Positions 43,939 through 52,306 of a DNA stretch of 64,000 bases are shown piece after piece. The stretch is from NCBI RefSeq assembly GCF_900102855.1, contig NZ_FMWD01000006.1, forward strand, positions 62,001 through 126,000. Reading direction: 5' to 3'. Positions within the stretch are counted from its first letter, which is position 1, and the number at the start of each line of letters is the position of its first letter. Below the pieces are notes generated by a model. It saw nothing but the letters and a program-made list of their open reading frames with translations, did not search any database and was not told the DNA's origin. Origin of the DNA: Thiohalomonas denitrificans (GTDB lineage Bacteria; Pseudomonadota; Gammaproteobacteria; Thiohalomonadales; Thiohalomonadaceae). A program made the translations under genes and the position numbers.

Positions 43939-45357
43939 TCATTCTTCCACTGTCCCGCTTATGCCGCGCAAACATTGTCGATAGACGCCTTTCCTTCGCG
44001 GAGTAACCAGTTCCGAATTGTGCCAAAGCATCGTAAACTCTCCCGAAAATCTTTCGCATATTTCTTTTAAACGAACGATACGCTGAGCAGCAGCTTCAGG
44101 CGAAACAGTAGCCATATACTTAGGCGAAAGTACTGTGCACTCCATAACGATTAGGGGTCTTATTCTTAGTCTTAGCTTATTCCGTGCAATAAGATCGAAA
44201 GCCGGGTACTCCCGGCATACACCAGACCTGAATCCAACATGATCGGCATAGCCCATAGTAGAATCGTAGGCCATTCCGGCAGATTCCCAGGCAGCTAACG
44301 TGGTTGGCTGACGCCAACGCAAATAATGCATACGTCCGCCCCAGGCTTGCTGCTGAATTCCTTCGTCTTCACAGACAGCCCACAAGCGCTTAGCCTCGGC
44401 TTCGAGGGCAGCGGGATCCAAGTAGGTGTTATAGCTTGGATGCAGACCGATCTCGTGGCCCCGCTCATGAATACGGCGAATCAGAGCTCGGATCGCCGGG
44501 TGCTCCACGTCGTAGTCAGCGTCCATGGTTTGATCGGTCCGGCCGCAAATGAAATAAAAGGCGCTTTGCAAGCCGTAATCTTCCGAGACATCCATAATCC
44601 ACTCGAAAGTATTGAACGGGTCTGCAGGATGGAGATTTTCAGGAGTCCCCCATCGAACCAACGGCGCATACATCATTCGCCGAATATCACCACGTTTGAT
44701 GAGATCGCCAACGATGCTACGCATAAATCTATTTACGGACCCAAATAAATAGCGACTTGGCCGATCCACATCATGTGACACCTTGATCTCGAAACTCCTT
44801 GTTTTTCGAAACAATCCAGGCCACAGCGAGTTCATTGCGGACCACAGAATCTCAACATACTCATCAACTATCGGGCGTTCAAGAAATCCCTCTTTATATG
44901 CAAGCGAAGCCCAAGCGGGAAAGCGATCATGATCGTCTCGGTCTGGAGTTACCAATTCTTCATAACGTGTAATCATAAAGAACGCCGATCCAAAAATATC
45001 GACGGGCAGTTTAATTAGATTATGTTTACACAACGCTACAGATGCAGCATCTCCGTATATAATCGGTACCACAGGTTCTGTAAGCGGAATCTCCAGCCTT
45101 AGCTCATTGACATCCCAAGCACCCAATGGCTGCTCTGGTAAAGAGGCTGCGGTTAGCCAAGATTCAGGATCGATGCCTAATAGACAATCCGGAAAACTGA
45201 GCTCCTTCCCTGGCTGATCCGATAACGTAATACGCACATCCGCGCGACCGTGAACCTGGAGCTTCCAATCAAGTCCGAGAAAATCACCCAATACGGTACT
45301 TATAATATATTCTCGCTCAGCTCTGCGTATTCCAGGAGCTTCAACAATCACAGTCAT
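43939..45357 (-). CDS. Polysaccharide deacetylase-family protein with DUF7033-like N-terminus
   Basis: 472 residues. The first ~160 residues form the uncharacterised N-terminal domain found in many polysaccharide-cluster hydrolases; the second part is a NodB-like deacetylase domain with KVSHDVDRP (metal-binding Asp), RIHERGHEIGLHPSYNTY (His pair), WGGRMHYLRWRQPTTLAAWE and MLWHNSEL (catalytic His). It may deacetylate the glycan or hydrolyse it. The preceding 300 bases (43639-43938) hold no gene, and composition drops in GC toward 45.4 kb. Confidence 0.85.
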   Translation of the reverse strand: MTVIVEAPGIRRAEREYIISTVLGDFLGLDWKLQVHGRADVRITLSDQPGKELSFPDCLLGIDPESWLTAASLPEQPLGAWDVNELRLEIPLTEPVVPIIYGDAASVALCKHNLIKLPVDIFGSAFFMITRYEELVTPDRDDHDRFPAWASLAYKEGFLERPIVDEYVEILWSAMNSLWPGLFRKTRSFEIKVSHDVDRPSRYLFGSVNRFMRSIVGDLIKRGDIRRMMYAPLVRWGTPENLHPADPFNTFEWIMDVSEDYGLQSAFYFICGRTDQTMDADYDVEHPAIRALIRRIHERGHEIGLHPSYNTYLDPAALEAEAKRLWAVCEDEGIQQQAWGGRMHYLRWRQPTTLAAWESAGMAYDSTMGYADHVGFRSGVCREYPAFDLIARNKLRLRIRPLIVMECTVLSPKYMATVSPEAAAQRIVRLKEICERFSGEFTMLWHNSELVTPRRKGVYRQCLRGISGTVEE

Positions 45358-45588
45358 AAGCTGGCATTTCCGACAGTTGCTTGCATTTTGTATTACCGAA
45401 AATCTTGCTATCAGCTTTCATAGATTATGGTTTTATAATTTTTGCCTAAGGATGCTCACAACATGTTGATTGGTAAAAAAATTAATCAGTAAACAATCTA
45501 CTCTACTAAAACATGCGAATAAATCTAAGCCATAATAGAGCGGCGTTTTGTTAAACTCACCCGTCGGTAAATCTGCTTTTGCTCGATT
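45358..45588. other. AT-rich noncoding gap
   Basis: 231 visibly AT-rich bases, including runs such as TTTTATAATTTTTGCC, unlike the rest of the window. It could hold the promoter of the deacetylase gene. It marks the start of a low-GC block that runs through the ATP-grasp and Wzx genes. Confidence 0.4.
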
Positions 45589-46740
45589 TTATTTTTTTAT
45601 TAGGCCATGAATCCTATCTATTAAATAATAAATTAATGTATCGAAACGCTTCCATATATCTAAGAATCTTAAACCATTCGCGCCGCCAACCCATACCTGA
45701 TATCCGTATTGATCAAAGCTATTCTTAAATATAGGGAGCCCTCCACTCCATACGTAGCCATACTTATAACGTTCAGCCGGCTCATCAAACTTCCCAAACA
45801 CTAACCCGGTTACGAAATTAACGTTGTTATCCAACGGAAGCTGAAGTGGGCCCCACAACCTTGGGTTACATTCAATCGCGACAAACTGACCTGTGTTATT
45901 TGTCTTTCGCAATTCAAACATCATTACGCCATCATAAGAAATACCTCTCATCATACTATCAATTTTATCAATTACACCAGCATCAAGATCATAAGGTATT
46001 GCTTTGATTATAGATTTCCCTTTAGGCTGCTGTATAAGGTTTTTCTGAGAAAAATGTAATTGCTTAGCGCCTTTTCTGAATAACGCACAGTAATAATAAC
46101 TTTCGCCTTCGATATACTCTTGAAAAAAGTGCCTGTTAAAATCAATTTCGGAATTTATCAGGCAGTCATGTTCGGCGCCGTTCCTTACAAGCATTGGCGC
46201 AGTTAATACAGTTTTGTGTACACCATATTCTTTTGGTTTACATAGGTATGATTGCGCAAACCTGCTAGGCATTTTAATTATTTTAGGGGCAGCAATCCCG
46301 TAAGACTCACATAGTCTACAGAAGCTTTCTTTATTGGAAAGCTGACAATACTCATTGTAAGTGATTGCCGGACTAATAAGAAAAATACCTTTTTTACTTA
46401 GCTTTTCGTGGTTTTTTAGCATAGTACGAACCAGACTTTCCCCCATTGGAAGCACGGAAAAAGCACCAATAAGACGCCTCAAGGAGTCAAGAGACGCGAG
46501 AAAACACGCCTCTGTTGTTGATGAGTAACTAAACACTCGAACTTTTCTGGTGAGCCAATAATACGCATAAGGCAAAACACGATACATCCAACTCAATCCG
46601 CCACCTTGCACCGCAATATGTATTCGGCAGTTCTTGCCTTTTAACGCTCTGATGCTTGCAATACAAGCGCGCGAATTAGCATCACCAAATAACAATAAAT
46701 TAGTCACTTCATGCCTCCGATTACCAAAACCGATATTCAT
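45589..46740 (-). CDS. ATP-grasp domain protein
   Basis: 383 residues from the ATG at 46740, which overlaps the wzx stop in ATGA; a longer frame would run back into wzx. ATP-grasp features: the preATP region with NLLLFGDANSRACIASIRAL, SNKESFCRLCESYGIAAPKI, LCKPKEYGVHK, QEYIEGESYYYCALF, and the Mg-binding Glu/Asn in FVAIECNPRLWGPLQLPL. Such proteins join a carboxylate to an amine or other nucleophile; in polysaccharide clusters they often attach amino acids to uronic or amino sugars. That would fit the GlcNAc3NAcA-type pathway genes here. It is markedly AT-rich, suggesting transfer. Confidence 0.82.
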   Translation of the reverse strand: MNIGFGNRRHEVTNLLLFGDANSRACIASIRALKGKNCRIHIAVQGGGLSWMYRVLPYAYYWLTRKVRVFSYSSTTEACFLASLDSLRRLIGAFSVLPMGESLVRTMLKNHEKLSKKGIFLISPAITYNEYCQLSNKESFCRLCESYGIAAPKIIKMPSRFAQSYLCKPKEYGVHKTVLTAPMLVRNGAEHDCLINSEIDFNRHFFQEYIEGESYYYCALFRKGAKQLHFSQKNLIQQPKGKSIIKAIPYDLDAGVIDKIDSMMRGISYDGVMMFELRKTNNTGQFVAIECNPRLWGPLQLPLDNNVNFVTGLVFGKFDEPAERYKYGYVWSGGLPIFKNSFDQYGYQVWVGGANGLRFLDIWKRFDTLIYYLIDRIHGLIKK

Positions 46741-48185
46741 TGTGCATAAACATTGCGAACAAGAGGCCAGTAATAGCCCGCCAACAAAACAGCGCTCAGA
46801 GTCGCGGCTAAAAGCCACCACGTTATCGTAGTAGTTTGTGAGCTAAATGCCAGAGTGATGGGAAGCAAGGAAAGCATGCTAAAAACCACAGGTTTCAATG
46901 TGGCCATTAAGATGACGCTAGCGGAATTTTTAGTAACTACTGCTATCCACAACAGTAAACCGGCACGGCAAAGCGCGCTTGATGCAGCAAACAAGATCAC
47001 CGCTGTCATTAGATCGTCATACCACGCGCCTGCCCCAATAGATAAGACTCGTAATGCTAATGAAATTCCGTTAATTACCACTCCCTGCCGTTGCTTTTCC
47101 AAAATGGAAAAAAGATTATCCAGGGGTGATGTAATGAATGCAAAATACAGCCAAGGGGCCATCCAGCGAGCCATGTCACCCGCTTGACGCCATTGCTCAC
47201 CAAAAACCAGCGCAAAGAGCTCTGGTCCGGCAATAATAAGCATTAACACCGGCGGCATAGCAATTTTTGCCAGTATTTCATGCACTCGCGCTACTAGCGG
47301 CGCTAAACGGTCTTCTCTGTAGGCTTCGGCAGCATTGGAAAAAAATACCTGGCCGATGGCGCCACCGACCATTGACATAGGGAGGGCCAGAACTCGGTGA
47401 GCCAAAGAATACAAGCCTGCGGCACTGGCATTAAACAACGCAGCAAACATGACCGGGGGGAGTTGTGAGCCCGCAGTACGGAACAGACCGGACCAAGTTG
47501 AGAAGATCGGGAACTGTTTATAGCGTCGGGCTGCTTCCCATACACCTAACCAGCTCCATTGCAAGGCATCAGAGTGCATAAGGGCGGTTTTAGTCAGTCG
47601 GACCATCCCAACAACTTGTCCGGCGACCTGCCCTAGGACGAGTGTTATCCCCCCCAAATTAAAGCCCATCATCTGAACAGCCAGTGTCACAAAGGTTTGG
47701 CTTATGCGGGTTTTAGCAATAACTGAGAAGGCTTTGTTGCGTACCGCCCAGTAGCTAAACACCTTATAGCAACCGGAAAAAAAAATACCAACAGGTAGCA
47801 ACCAGAAGTGGCTTGCTAGTGTGGGTACGCCCAAATGGTCGGCGATCTGATGTCCGGCCATCAGCACTATTACGGCTGAAACACCAGTCATAAATAATAC
47901 GAGCAGCAAGCTGAGTACCAGCACATTGGCCGATTCGTGCTGGTTTTTGGGTAAAGGTATGGCGAGCTCATAACGAAGGCTTGCGACGCCCGCAAACAAG
48001 GTTAATACGCCTCCATAGACTGCGAGAAGCCCAAAATCGTCCGGTGTATAAAGGCGAGTCAGCAAAGGCACAGATAGAATGACTAACGTTTGAGCCCCGG
48101 CCGTACCGCTGACCAGAATACTGACACCGCGAGCAAACGGACTAGTTGGGAGAAGTATTTTGGCTTTACTTAGCACTGTGTGCAC
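46737..48185 (-). CDS. Wzx-type oligosaccharide flippase
   Basis: 482 residues with ~12-14 hydrophobic segments. N-terminal FARGVSILVSGTAGAQTLVI and PLLTRLYTPDDFGLLAVYGG are the RfbX/Wzx (MOP superfamily) signature. It moves the lipid-linked repeat unit across the inner membrane. The stop overlaps the ATP-grasp start by four bases (ATGA). It is lower in GC than the genes from 48.3 kb rightward. Confidence 0.92.
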   Translation of the reverse strand: MHTVLSKAKILLPTSPFARGVSILVSGTAGAQTLVILSVPLLTRLYTPDDFGLLAVYGGVLTLFAGVASLRYELAIPLPKNQHESANVLVLSLLLVLFMTGVSAVIVLMAGHQIADHLGVPTLASHFWLLPVGIFFSGCYKVFSYWAVRNKAFSVIAKTRISQTFVTLAVQMMGFNLGGITLVLGQVAGQVVGMVRLTKTALMHSDALQWSWLGVWEAARRYKQFPIFSTWSGLFRTAGSQLPPVMFAALFNASAAGLYSLAHRVLALPMSMVGGAIGQVFFSNAAEAYREDRLAPLVARVHEILAKIAMPPVLMLIIAGPELFALVFGEQWRQAGDMARWMAPWLYFAFITSPLDNLFSILEKQRQGVVINGISLALRVLSIGAGAWYDDLMTAVILFAASSALCRAGLLLWIAVVTKNSASVILMATLKPVVFSMLSLLPITLAFSSQTTTITWWLLAATLSAVLLAGYYWPLVRNVYAQ

Positions 48186-48313
48186 CCACGGCCGTGACTG
48201 TGTCTTTGCCGAACATGTATGCGTGGAATGGCAATCTCACGACTATGTCTGACATCTCATTTCTTGGGAGTAGCCGCCGAATGGTGCGCCTGGGCCACAG
48301 CATCGCGCCGGCA

Positions 48314-49423
48314 CTAGCTCACGGACAGCTGTGTTGCGCTAGCCAATGCATCGACCACCGAATGCTGCTCTTTTGGGTCCAGATACGGGTGCATGGGCAG
48401 ACTCAAAACACGCGCACTCGCCTGTTCCGCCTGGGGGCATGCAGAGGGATCGAGGTTAAGTCCGGAAAACACCGGCTGCCGGCAAAGGGAAACGGGATAA
48501 TGCACGGCGGTGGGTATACCGCGCGATTTCAGTTGCCTAGCAATTTGATCGCGGTCCTCCACCTGTACCGTATATTGTGCATATACACTGGTGTGATAGG
48601 GCTCGATATAGAGCGGGGCTATGCCGCTGAGCGCAGCCAATTGCCGCCCGTATTCCGCCCCGATTCTGGCCCGGTTCACCACTTCTTGCGGGAAGATTTC
48701 GAGTTTTTCCAGCAGGATCGCGGCCTGGATCGTATTTATGCGCCCGTTGATGCCGATCACCGGATGGTGATAGCGCCGATCCTGCCCATGCACCCGGATC
48801 TCCCGCATTGCCTGCGCGAGTTCATCTTCGTCGGTAAACAGCGCCCCGCTATCTCCATAGCCCCCTAACGGCTTGCTCGGAAAAAAGCTCGTCGAACCGA
48901 CGGTGGAAAGCCCACAGGACTTGCGCCCCTTGTAAGTGGCGCCAAAGGATTGTGCACCGTCCTCTATCACCGGGAGTCCATATCGGGCGGCGATAGCATT
49001 GATGGTGTCAAAATCGGCGCACTGGCCATAAAGACTGACAGGCATAATGGCCCGGGTCTTCGACGTGATCTTCGTCTCTATTTTTTCCGGATCGATATTA
49101 TAGGTGCGGAAGTCTATGTCGACGAAGACAGGCATCGCACCCAGCAAGGCAATTACCTCGCCGGTCGCAATAAAGGTAAATGGAGTCGTGATCACTTCAT
49201 CGCCCGGACCGATGCCCAACGCCATCATGGCAATGAGAAGTGAATCGGTACCACTGGACACGGCAACACAGTGCTTTACGCCTGCATATTCAGCCAAGCG
49301 CTCTTCGAGTTCGGCCACTTCCGGCCCCATGATGTACCGGCCGTGGTCCAGCACTCGCCGGATACGCGCCTCCAATCGGGGGCGAATGCTCTTTTGCTGG
49401 GATTCAAGATCGATAAATTGCAT
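48314..49423 (-). CDS. DegT/DnrJ/EryC1/StrS aminotransferase (WbpE-like)
   Basis: 369 residues. PLP fold: VAVSSGTDSLLIAMMALGIG, VITTPFTFIATGEVIALLGA, VIEDGAQSFGATYKG, the Schiff-base Lys in SFFPSKPLGGYGDSGALF and the C-terminal SLPMHPYL. With the WbpB-like dehydrogenase and WbpD-like acetyltransferase upstream it fits WbpE, which makes UDP-2-acetamido-3-amino-glucuronate from the 3-keto sugar with glutamate as donor. A FAD-dependent enzyme separates it from the other two. Confidence 0.92.
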   Translation of the reverse strand: MQFIDLESQQKSIRPRLEARIRRVLDHGRYIMGPEVAELEERLAEYAGVKHCVAVSSGTDSLLIAMMALGIGPGDEVITTPFTFIATGEVIALLGAMPVFVDIDFRTYNIDPEKIETKITSKTRAIMPVSLYGQCADFDTINAIAARYGLPVIEDGAQSFGATYKGRKSCGLSTVGSTSFFPSKPLGGYGDSGALFTDEDELAQAMREIRVHGQDRRYHHPVIGINGRINTIQAAILLEKLEIFPQEVVNRARIGAEYGRQLAALSGIAPLYIEPYHTSVYAQYTVQVEDRDQIARQLKSRGIPTAVHYPVSLCRQPVFSGLNLDPSACPQAEQASARVLSLPMHPYLDPKEQHSVVDALASATQLSVS

Positions 49424-49502
49424 GGGCTCTTCCTGAGAATTATCATTATCCTTGCGCTTCCGTCCGCATGACTATGTAGGGGAACAGGAATACACAGTAC
49501 AG

Positions 49503-50570
49503 TTACATACTCATGGCTGCGGCGCGGGATGCCAGTACCCTTGATGCAGTCCATTTGCCCCCGAAAACAGTGATTACCCTATCTGTTTGCTCGAAAGCCG
49601 ATTCCCGGCTGTTGCTGCCGGCATCCCGTGCGGACTGCACTAACGGCCGCAATCCTGCGAAATGCGTTTTAATGTTTGCTTCGCCGATGTTGCGATGCAG
49701 ATAGCTCCGGCAAAATCCGATCAGGTATGAAGTCTCCTCTGCAGAACACTCGACCGGCTCGTTTAGCCGCTGGGCCACTTCGGTGGTCCCCACCAGGGTA
49801 TGGCCTTGATAGGGAAGAATGAATGCCACCCGGCGCTGCCCCGGTACTTCAAGAATCGCGCCATGAGCGATCGGGAAGTCGAAAACCAGATGACTCCCCT
49901 TTACAAGGCGGAGTCGAACGCTGCTTTCGATACCACTTTGGATCAGCAACTGCTCTGCCCAGGGACCGGTAACGTTGTATACCAGATCATAGCGCTCCCA
50001 ATCGCCACCGGCGATCACCTGACCCGAACTCGTCACCCTGTCGACGGCGGCATTCTCTCGAATCGTTACTCCCGCTTTGCTGGCCTGTTCCGCGGCCCAC
50101 AGACCGAGCGCCCGATCATCCATCTGTCCGTCAAAAAACCGATATCCGCCAACGAGCCCTTCCGGTTTCAACTCCGGCAGCAAGGCCAGCAGCTCAGACG
50201 GCATCAACTTTTGGTGTCGACCCAGGCAAGCTTTTCCGGCAAGTCCGTCATAGATCGTCAATCCGATCTTCATCTTCAAAGGCGATCGGCTGCTCTTTCG
50301 ATAAATCGGCAACAGGATCGGCAGCGGGCGTGCCAGATGTGGCGCCTGCTCTATCCACCAGGCCCGTTCCGCCAGCGCTTCACGAACCAGGGAAAACTGA
50401 CCATGCTCCAGATAACGCAGCCCCCCGTGCAGCAACTTGGTTGAGGCACTGCTGGTGGCCGACATGAGCGTGCCCTTTTCGAACAACTGGACGGTATGTC
50501 CCTTTTTCGACAGTTCCCAGGCCGTCATTACACCGTTAATGCCACCGCCAATCACTGCAACCCGTTTCAT
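49503..50570 (-). CDS. GlpD-like FAD-dependent oxidoreductase
   Basis: 355 residues from the ATG at 50570, overlapping the WbpD-like stop in ATGA. DAO/GlpD fold: [73 protein letters not shown] and [16 protein letters not shown]. It is shorter than true GlpD (~500) and lacks its C-terminal helical domain. Tight coupling to WbpD/WbpB/WbpE-like genes suggests a role in the same sugar pathway: oxidising a small hydroxy compound (for instance the 2-hydroxyglutarate that WbpB forms when it recycles NAD with 2-oxoglutarate) or supplying a glycerol-phosphate-derived group. Both ideas are inference. Confidence 0.85.
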   Translation of the reverse strand: MKRVAVIGGGINGVMTAWELSKKGHTVQLFEKGTLMSATSSASTKLLHGGLRYLEHGQFSLVREALAERAWWIEQAPHLARPLPILLPIYRKSSRSPLKMKIGLTIYDGLAGKACLGRHQKLMPSELLALLPELKPEGLVGGYRFFDGQMDDRALGLWAAEQASKAGVTIRENAAVDRVTSSGQVIAGGDWERYDLVYNVTGPWAEQLLIQSGIESSVRLRLVKGSHLVFDFPIAHGAILEVPGQRRVAFILPYQGHTLVGTTEVAQRLNEPVECSAEETSYLIGFCRSYLHRNIGEANIKTHFAGLRPLVQSARDAGSNSRESAFEQTDRVITVFGGKWTASRVLASRAAAMSM

Positions 50571-51130
50571 AAAGGGCGACACGCCTCCTCGTCGATCGCA
50601 TAGGCTTGGCCACACGCATCGCAGGAGACCTGGCCCTCATTGGGCAACCGCACACCGCACTGACACATCCAGCCGACGCGAACAGCGGGATTTCCCAACA
50701 GAAGTGCATAATCGGGCACATCCTTCGTCACTACTGCGCCTGCACCGATGAAGGCGTACTTCCCGATGGTATGCCCGCAGATGATGGTCGCATTCGCCCC
50801 GATGGTGGCGCCAGTTCGCACGAGGGTCTTCTGGTACTCCAGTTTTCTGGCCACGTGAGAGCGTGGGTTTACCACATTGGTGAACACCATGCTGGGCCCG
50901 CAAAACACGTGATCCTCGAGGTGAACCTCGTCGTAAATGGAAACATTGTTTTGTACCTTTACGCTGTTTCCGATCGTTACCCTGTTGCCCACGAAAACGT
51001 TCTGCCCCAGTGAACAGTCACGGCCAATACGCGCCCCGGCGCAGACGTGTACCCAATGCCAAATCCTCGTGTGCTCGCCGATGGTCGCCCCCTCATCAAC
51101 AATCGCAGTCGCATGTACACTAAACGTCAT
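50567..51130 (-). CDS. WbpD-like N-acetyltransferase (left-handed beta-helix)
   Basis: 187 residues. Hexapeptide repeats throughout ([40 protein letters not shown]), with [19 protein letters not shown] and [20 protein letters not shown], matching WbpD/WlbB, which acetylates the 3-amino group of UDP-2-acetamido-3-amino-glucuronate. The tail (CQCGVRLPN ... CDACG) adds a zinc-ribbon-like CxC-x-CxxC pattern. It starts 10 bases after the WbpB-like gene. Confidence 0.92.
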   Translation of the reverse strand: MTFSVHATAIVDEGATIGEHTRIWHWVHVCAGARIGRDCSLGQNVFVGNRVTIGNSVKVQNNVSIYDEVHLEDHVFCGPSMVFTNVVNPRSHVARKLEYQKTLVRTGATIGANATIICGHTIGKYAFIGAGAVVTKDVPDYALLLGNPAVRVGWMCQCGVRLPNEGQVSCDACGQAYAIDEEACRPL

Positions 51131-51139
51131 GGCTCACCT

Positions 51140-52192
51140 TCAATACTCCAATGGGAGTGACACCGTGCGTCCGTCACGTGCAGAGAGATAGGCGGCTATC
51201 AGTACCTCCAGCGACTTCAATCCCTCACGTCCGTCGGTCTCCGGTTCCGCCTCACCACGCATCACGTCGATGACATTCTTGTAGTACCCCGGGTGCCCAA
51301 AGCCGTAAACCGATGTGGTTTCGTAGTTTGCGGCCTGTACCTGGCTGTCGTACTCCCGCTCATCGGAAAATTGCCAATGCTGGATCTCGTTTACGGCGAC
51401 GCCACCCACGCGCACGGTTCCCTTCTCACCGAGTATCGTTATCGAACCTTCGAAGTTCTTGGGATAAGTGAGCATCGTCACACTCATGGATCCAAGCGAT
51501 CCGCTCCGCCAGCGAACATTAAGGACTCCGCTGGTCTCGACCTCGACATCCCGGTCCAGGGTGCCGTTCATCGCCTGAATGCTCTCTACGGGACCGATCA
51601 GCCAGTCGAGCAAGTCCACATAGTGGCTCGCCTGATTCATGAAAGCGCCGCCATCGAGTTCCCAGGTCCCGCGCCACTTGGCCGAATCGTAGTACTCCTG
51701 CGGGCGATTCCAGAATACGTTGATATGGACCATATAAATTTTCCCGAACCGCTTTTCGGTGATGGCCTGTTTCAACAACTGAAGGGTGGTATTCTTTCGG
51801 TTCTGCTTTACAACGAAAAGTCGCACACCCTCCTGGTCGCAGGCCCGGACCATACGCAGACCATCTTGCCACCGTGTGGCCATCGGTTTTTCGGTGACCA
51901 CATTGACCCCGTGTTGCGCCGCTCGAACGGTTTGGTCGGGATGGAGCCCGCTGGGAGTACATAGTGCCACCAGATCCATCGATTCATTTTTGAGCATCGC
52001 CTCCATATTGCTATAGCCGGGCACTTTATACTTTTCGGTATGATTTCCGAGAATATCCTCGTCCACATCGCAAACGGATACCAGCTCCATGTGTTCGCTG
52101 TGGACGTCAATCGAATCGAAGTGATTCCGGGAGATCCGCCCGCACCCCACGATCCCGATACGCAATTTTCGATTGTTGATTTTTGATGCCAT
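51140..52192 (-). CDS. Gfo/Idh/MocA-family dehydrogenase (WbpB-like)
   Basis: 350 residues. NAD-binding LRIGIVGCGRISRNHFDSI, EKPMATRWQDGL (the EKP motif), and the C-terminal substrate domain with GGAFMNQASHYVDLLDWLIG (catalytic Lys/His region). It matches WbpB/WlbA, which oxidises UDP-GlcNAc-uronate at C3 and recycles its NAD with 2-oxoglutarate. The UDP-GlcNAc 6-dehydrogenase (WbpA) that should precede it is not in the window. 114 bases separate it from the WbpM-like gene. Confidence 0.9.
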   Translation of the reverse strand: MASKINNRKLRIGIVGCGRISRNHFDSIDVHSEHMELVSVCDVDEDILGNHTEKYKVPGYSNMEAMLKNESMDLVALCTPSGLHPDQTVRAAQHGVNVVTEKPMATRWQDGLRMVRACDQEGVRLFVVKQNRKNTTLQLLKQAITEKRFGKIYMVHINVFWNRPQEYYDSAKWRGTWELDGGAFMNQASHYVDLLDWLIGPVESIQAMNGTLDRDVEVETSGVLNVRWRSGSLGSMSVTMLTYPKNFEGSITILGEKGTVRVGGVAVNEIQHWQFSDEREYDSQVQAANYETTSVYGFGHPGYYKNVIDVMRGEAEPETDGREGLKSLEVLIAAYLSARDGRTVSLPLEY

Positions 52193-52306
52193 TTCAATCC
52201 CATCCCTGGGTCAGTTTTCGTGTAAGGTCTGTCGCCGGATGTGCTTGCGTTCAACGTTTGCGTAAGGAGATCTCCTGCAAACCAGGTCCGACGCCCTGGG
52301 TAAGTT

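Noticed and set aside
43862-44059. 65-codon minus-strand frame
   Set aside because: Overlaps the end of the deacetylase gene in another frame, without a ribosome site.
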